A stretch of DNA of 27,321 nt from CALEUX01 sp037439945 (GTDB lineage Bacteria > Bacteroidota > Bacteroidia > Bacteroidales > Marinilabiliaceae), in assembly GCA_037439945.1 (NCBI GenBank), contig JBBIVA010000042.1, positions 1 through 27,321 of the forward strand. The letters run 5' to 3'. The first letter of the stretch is position 1, and each line of letters begins with the position of its first letter. Positions 24,994-27,321 of the stretch are shown here, piece by piece. A program made the position numbers and the translations under genes. The notes below the pieces were generated by a model. It saw nothing but the letters and a program-made list of their open reading frames with translations. It was not told the origin of the DNA and did not search any database.

Positions 24994-26487
24994 ATGACAG
25001 AAGACCTGATAAATTTTGAAATACCTCAACATAGGTCATCAATTATTAAAGTTATAGGAGTTGGCGGTGGGGGAAGTAATGCAGTAAACTATATGTACAG
25101 TCTTGGCATTAAAGATGTCAATTTTGTGGTGTGTAATACTGATTCACAGGCTTTAGCCAACAGTCCTGTACCAGTAAAAATCCAGCTCGGCGAATCACTT
25201 ACCCAGGGCCGGGGAGCAGGTAACAAACCTGATAAAGGAAGACAGGCAGCCATTGAAAATATTCATGATGTTATAAGGGTATTGGAAGATAATACCCGGA
25301 TGATTTTTATTACTGCAGGTATGGGTGGCGGAACCGGAACCGGGGCTGCTCCAATTATTGCCAAAACAGCCAAGGAAATGGGAGTTTTAACGGTTGGTAT
25401 AGTAACAATTCCTTTTAAATTTGAAGGAATGGTACGTATTAACCAGGCCATTGAAGGTATTACTGAAATGGAAAAATATGTTGATTCCCTGCTTATAATA
25501 AACAATGAACGATTGCGTGAAATGTACGGGGATTTGAAATTAAGTAACGCATTTGCCAAAGCCGACAATGTTTTGGCCACTGCAGCCAAGGGTATTGCAG
25601 AAATTATTACCGTACATGGATATATAAATGTGGATTTTGCCGATGTTGAAACCGTAATGAAGGACAGCGGGGTTGCAATAATGGGTTCAGGCCGGGCAGA
25701 AGGGGAATTTAGGGCCATTGATGCTATCCAGGCAGCGTTGGAATCGCCCTTATTAAACAGTAACCAAATTGCCGGGGCACAAAATATTTTATTGAATATA
25801 ACATCCGGGGTTAATGAAATAACAATGGATGAGGTTGGCCAGATCACAGATTATGTTCAGGAAGTGGTTGGACATCCGGCATCAATAATATGGGGTACGG
25901 GTAATGATGGTAAGCTTAATGATGAAGTGGTTGTTACAATTATAGCTACAGGGTTCAATTATGAAAATATGGTTGAATCAGCTTTGCAGACGTCAAAAAA
26001 TCAGGTAATAAGGGTTGAGCTTGATGCCAATGGAAATATTAAAAAGGAGAACCAAAAAGAAAACTCATTTGATGAAGATTATAGTTTGGAATTAGATACT
26101 GCTGATACTCCAAGGGTTGTAAATTTTGATGATTTGGACAAGGAAAAAGAACGAAAAATAAATAAACTTTACGGATACCCTGAGAAACCTGTTACAAAAT
26201 CAATTCCCGACGATGCCTTCTCAGTTGATACTGAAATTGCACCATTTGTTTTTAATAAGCGGTCAGCGCAGGATAATTGCAACATTAATCCTGATGATAT
26301 AAATGATGATAAAGTAATTGAACAACTTGAAAATGTTCCGGCATACAAAAGAAGGAATATAGTTTTTGATGATGCTAAATCGCCTAAAACTGAGAATAAA
26401 GTCTCAAGATTTTCTTTGACTGATGATGGCCAGGGTTACCAGAAAATTATAAAAGGAAACCGTTTTTTACACGACAATGTTGATTAG
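24994..26487 (+). CDS. ftsZ: Cell division tubulin homologue FtsZ
   Basis: A 497-residue GTPase forming the Z-ring. The core (about 15-340) contains GVGGGGSNAVN (22-32), the tubulin signature GGGTGTG (111-117), and the T7 catalytic loop NVDFADVETVM (212-222). After the core comes an acidic linker of about 105 residues, then the peptide NVPAYKRR (447-454), which resembles the FtsA-binding C-terminal peptide of other bacteria (DIPAFLRK in E. coli). It is not at the end: 43 more residues follow, closing with FLHDNVD. This makes the protein longer than E. coli FtsZ (383). The extended tail appears to be a Bacteroidetes trait (recalled, not checked here). Confidence 0.97.
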   Translation: MTEDLINFEIPQHRSSIIKVIGVGGGGSNAVNYMYSLGIKDVNFVVCNTDSQALANSPVPVKIQLGESLTQGRGAGNKPDKGRQAAIENIHDVIRVLEDNTRMIFITAGMGGGTGTGAAPIIAKTAKEMGVLTVGIVTIPFKFEGMVRINQAIEGITEMEKYVDSLLIINNERLREMYGDLKLSNAFAKADNVLATAAKGIAEIITVHGYINVDFADVETVMKDSGVAIMGSGRAEGEFRAIDAIQAALESPLLNSNQIAGAQNILLNITSGVNEITMDEVGQITDYVQEVVGHPASIIWGTGNDGKLNDEVVVTIIATGFNYENMVESALQTSKNQVIRVELDANGNIKKENQKENSFDEDYSLELDTADTPRVVNFDDLDKEKERKINKLYGYPEKPVTKSIPDDAFSVDTEIAPFVFNKRSAQDNCNINPDDINDDKVIEQLENVPAYKRRNIVFDDAKSPKTENKVSRFSLTDDGQGYQKIIKGNRFLHDNVD

Positions 26488-26520
26488 GTTTTTTCTCAAT
26501 TTTTCAACTTAAAATTAATT

Positions 26521-26979
26521 ATGCCATTAATAGAGATTATAGATAACGAAATAAAATCTGCCCTAAAAGCACGTCAACAATTAAGGCTTGAAACGCTCAG
26601 ATCTATTAAGAAGGAATTACTTGAAGCCTTAACAGCAAAAAATGCAGGGGGTAAAATATCTGGGGCTGACGAGATACGGATTTTACAAAAAATGGTAAAA
26701 CAACGTAAAGATTCTTCTAATATTTATGCTGCCCAGGGCCGTGCCGATTTGGCCGATAAAGAAGAGAAGGAATCTGAAATAATTTATGGCTTTTTACCAA
26801 AGCAATTATCTGAAGAAAAACTCGAAGAGGCCATAAAGAAAATAGTTGAAACCTGTGGTGCAACTTCTCTTAAAGATATGGGAAAAGTAATTGGTATAGC
26901 TTCCACAGATTTATCTGGTAAAGCTGAAGGTAAAGAGATATCCGCCATGGTTAAAAAGCTGTTATCACAGGTTGGGTAA
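26521..26979 (+). CDS. GatB/YqeY domain-containing protein
   Basis: A 152-residue helical protein of the YqeY family, related to the tRNA-binding tail domain of GatB and of some glutaminyl-tRNA synthetases. Diagnostic: LRLETLRSIKKELLEA (21-36), MVKQRKDSSNIYAAQGRADLADKEEKESEII (58-88), FLPKQLSEEKLEEAI, and KDMGKVIGIASTDLSGKAEGKEIS. The standalone function is not established; RNA or tRNA binding is inferred from the domain. It starts 33 nt after ftsZ with no terminator between, so it is probably the last gene of the dcw transcript. I recall the same gene next to ftsZ in other Bacteroidetes. Confidence 0.9.
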   Translation: MPLIEIIDNEIKSALKARQQLRLETLRSIKKELLEALTAKNAGGKISGADEIRILQKMVKQRKDSSNIYAAQGRADLADKEEKESEIIYGFLPKQLSEEKLEEAIKKIVETCGATSLKDMGKVIGIASTDLSGKAEGKEISAMVKKLLSQVG

Positions 26980-27143
26980 AAGGAAATTTCTCTGGAAAAA
27001 TTTTCGGCTGATTTATTAAACAGGGTTTAATCCGTGTTTGTAATAAGTTCTTTTTAATCCTGAATACTTCAAAAATATAGCTGCCATAATTAAGGTAAGT
27101 GGCTTAAATTAAACACTAAACCTGATAATAAACCCGGTTATTT

Positions 27144-27187
27144 AAAAAAAGAGGGCGTCTCAAAAGTCCGAGACGCCCTCTTTTTAT
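27144..27187. terminator. Strong bidirectional terminator after the dcw cluster
   Basis: GAGGGCGTCTC (27151-27161) pairs perfectly with GAGACGCCCTC (27170-27180) over the loop AAAAGTCC. The stem is flanked by seven As on the left and five Ts on the right, so the stem can extend by five A-T pairs and terminate transcripts from either side. It lies about 170 nt after the yqeY-like stop and is the only strong terminator seen between mraZ and the window end. Confidence 0.85.
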
Positions 27188-27264
27188 TCGTACTCCTACC
27201 CGAAAAGTTTTTCAAATATTCAATTCAAATAGGCTTTAAAAAACTTTTGAGACAGCCTCTTTTT
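27146..27264. repeat. 119-bp inverted-repeat element, MITE-like or IS-end remnant
   Basis: The 22 bases at 27146-27167 (AAAAAGAGGGCG then TCTCAAAAGT) are the reverse complement of 27243-27264 except at two adjacent positions (GC versus CT). Between them are the right arm of the terminator hairpin, about 60 nt of AT-rich DNA, and an inner 10-bp inverted pair (AAAAGTTTTT 27203-27212; AAAAACTTTT 27239-27248). There is no ORF inside. Only the two bases AA on each side match, which is too little to be called a target duplication. The arrangement suggests a miniature transposable or repeat element, or the ends of a deleted insertion sequence. Confidence 0.5.
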
Positions 27265-27321
27265 AATTCTTTTCAAAAAATTATGTTCTAATAAAACTTT
27301 GAACGATTATCTTCAATTTCA

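Larger units (their letters stand above)
26980..27321. other. Non-coding right edge after the dcw cluster
   Basis: 342 nt without a credible gene. 26980-27145 is AT-rich with only a short TTAAAC/GTTTAA repeat (27016-27030). 27144-27187 is a strong terminator, itself part of a 119-bp inverted-repeat structure (27146-27264). 27265-27321 shows nothing I can name. Confidence 0.6.

Noticed and set aside
25263..25847. A 194-residue open frame antisense to ftsZ
   Set aside because: It lies wholly within ftsZ, its composition is that of a complement of a conserved gene, and no family motif is visible.
10959..26979. A disrupted or rearranged dcw cluster because murB, murF and ddl are missing
   Set aside because: As I recall, this gene order is usual for Bacteroidetes, where these genes lie elsewhere; all junctions are tight and no remnants are visible.
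27016..27030. TTAAAC-AGG-GTTTAA inverted repeat after the yqeY-like gene
   Set aside because: It is a short AT-rich stem with a three-base loop and no T-tract; the real terminator is at 27144-27187.

Overview
The window looks like a chromosomal segment from a Bacteroidetes (Bacteroidia/Bacteroidales-like) bacterium. The support is: AT-rich intergenic DNA with few Shine-Dalgarno-like leaders; several matches to the Bacteroidetes -7 promoter element TAnnTTTG; a long amidophosphoribosyltransferase-like protein, an FtsL-like protein, and a MraY with a large insertion, all of the kind found in this phylum; an FtsZ ending in FLHDNVD; and a glycine-lipid (GlsA/GlsB-type) acyltransferase pair. No phage, CRISPR array, tRNA or rRNA is visible.

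Left part (1-10627), housekeeping and metabolic genes on both strands. In order: an edge palindrome that resembles a TetR-type operator; an AhpD-like carboxymuconolactone decarboxylase-family gene (-); miaB (-) with a recognisable promoter; a tandem universal stress protein (+) followed by a secreted SPOR-like protein (+) with its own promoter and a clear terminator; a long PurF-like amidotransferase/phosphoribosyltransferase (+). Converging on that is a (-) pair: a flavoprotein of the disulfide reductase fold that has lost both redox cysteines, and a membrane-anchored serine hydrolase. Upstream of these on the same strand is the glsA-glsB-like acyltransferase pair.

Right part (10959-26979), a compact dcw (division and cell wall) cluster, all (+): mraZ, rsmH, ftsL-like, ftsI (PASTA-containing class B PBP), murE, mraY, murD, ftsW, murG, murC, ftsQ, ftsA, ftsZ, then a GatB/YqeY-domain gene. 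Most junctions are 2-55 nt, so this is probably one or a few transcription units. MurE has the DNPR motif expected for meso-diaminopimelate peptidoglycan. MraY, MurG, MurC, MurD and MurE make and carry lipid-linked precursor, FtsW/FtsI polymerise and cross-link it at the septum, and FtsQ/FtsL/FtsA/FtsZ organise the divisome. murB, murF and ddl are absent from the cluster. Four 10-bp direct repeats with a GTG core just before mraZ match what is known of MraZ operators, so the cluster is probably autoregulated.

Right edge (26980-27321), non-coding: a strong hairpin terminator nested in a larger 119-bp inverted-repeat structure that looks like a miniature mobile or repeat element.

The window is mostly conserved core genome and I see no convincing new multi-gene system. 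The best leads are the MraZ repeat array, the cysteine-less flavoprotein, the variant PurF-like protein, the lipid acyltransferase pair beside dcw, and the right-edge repeat.
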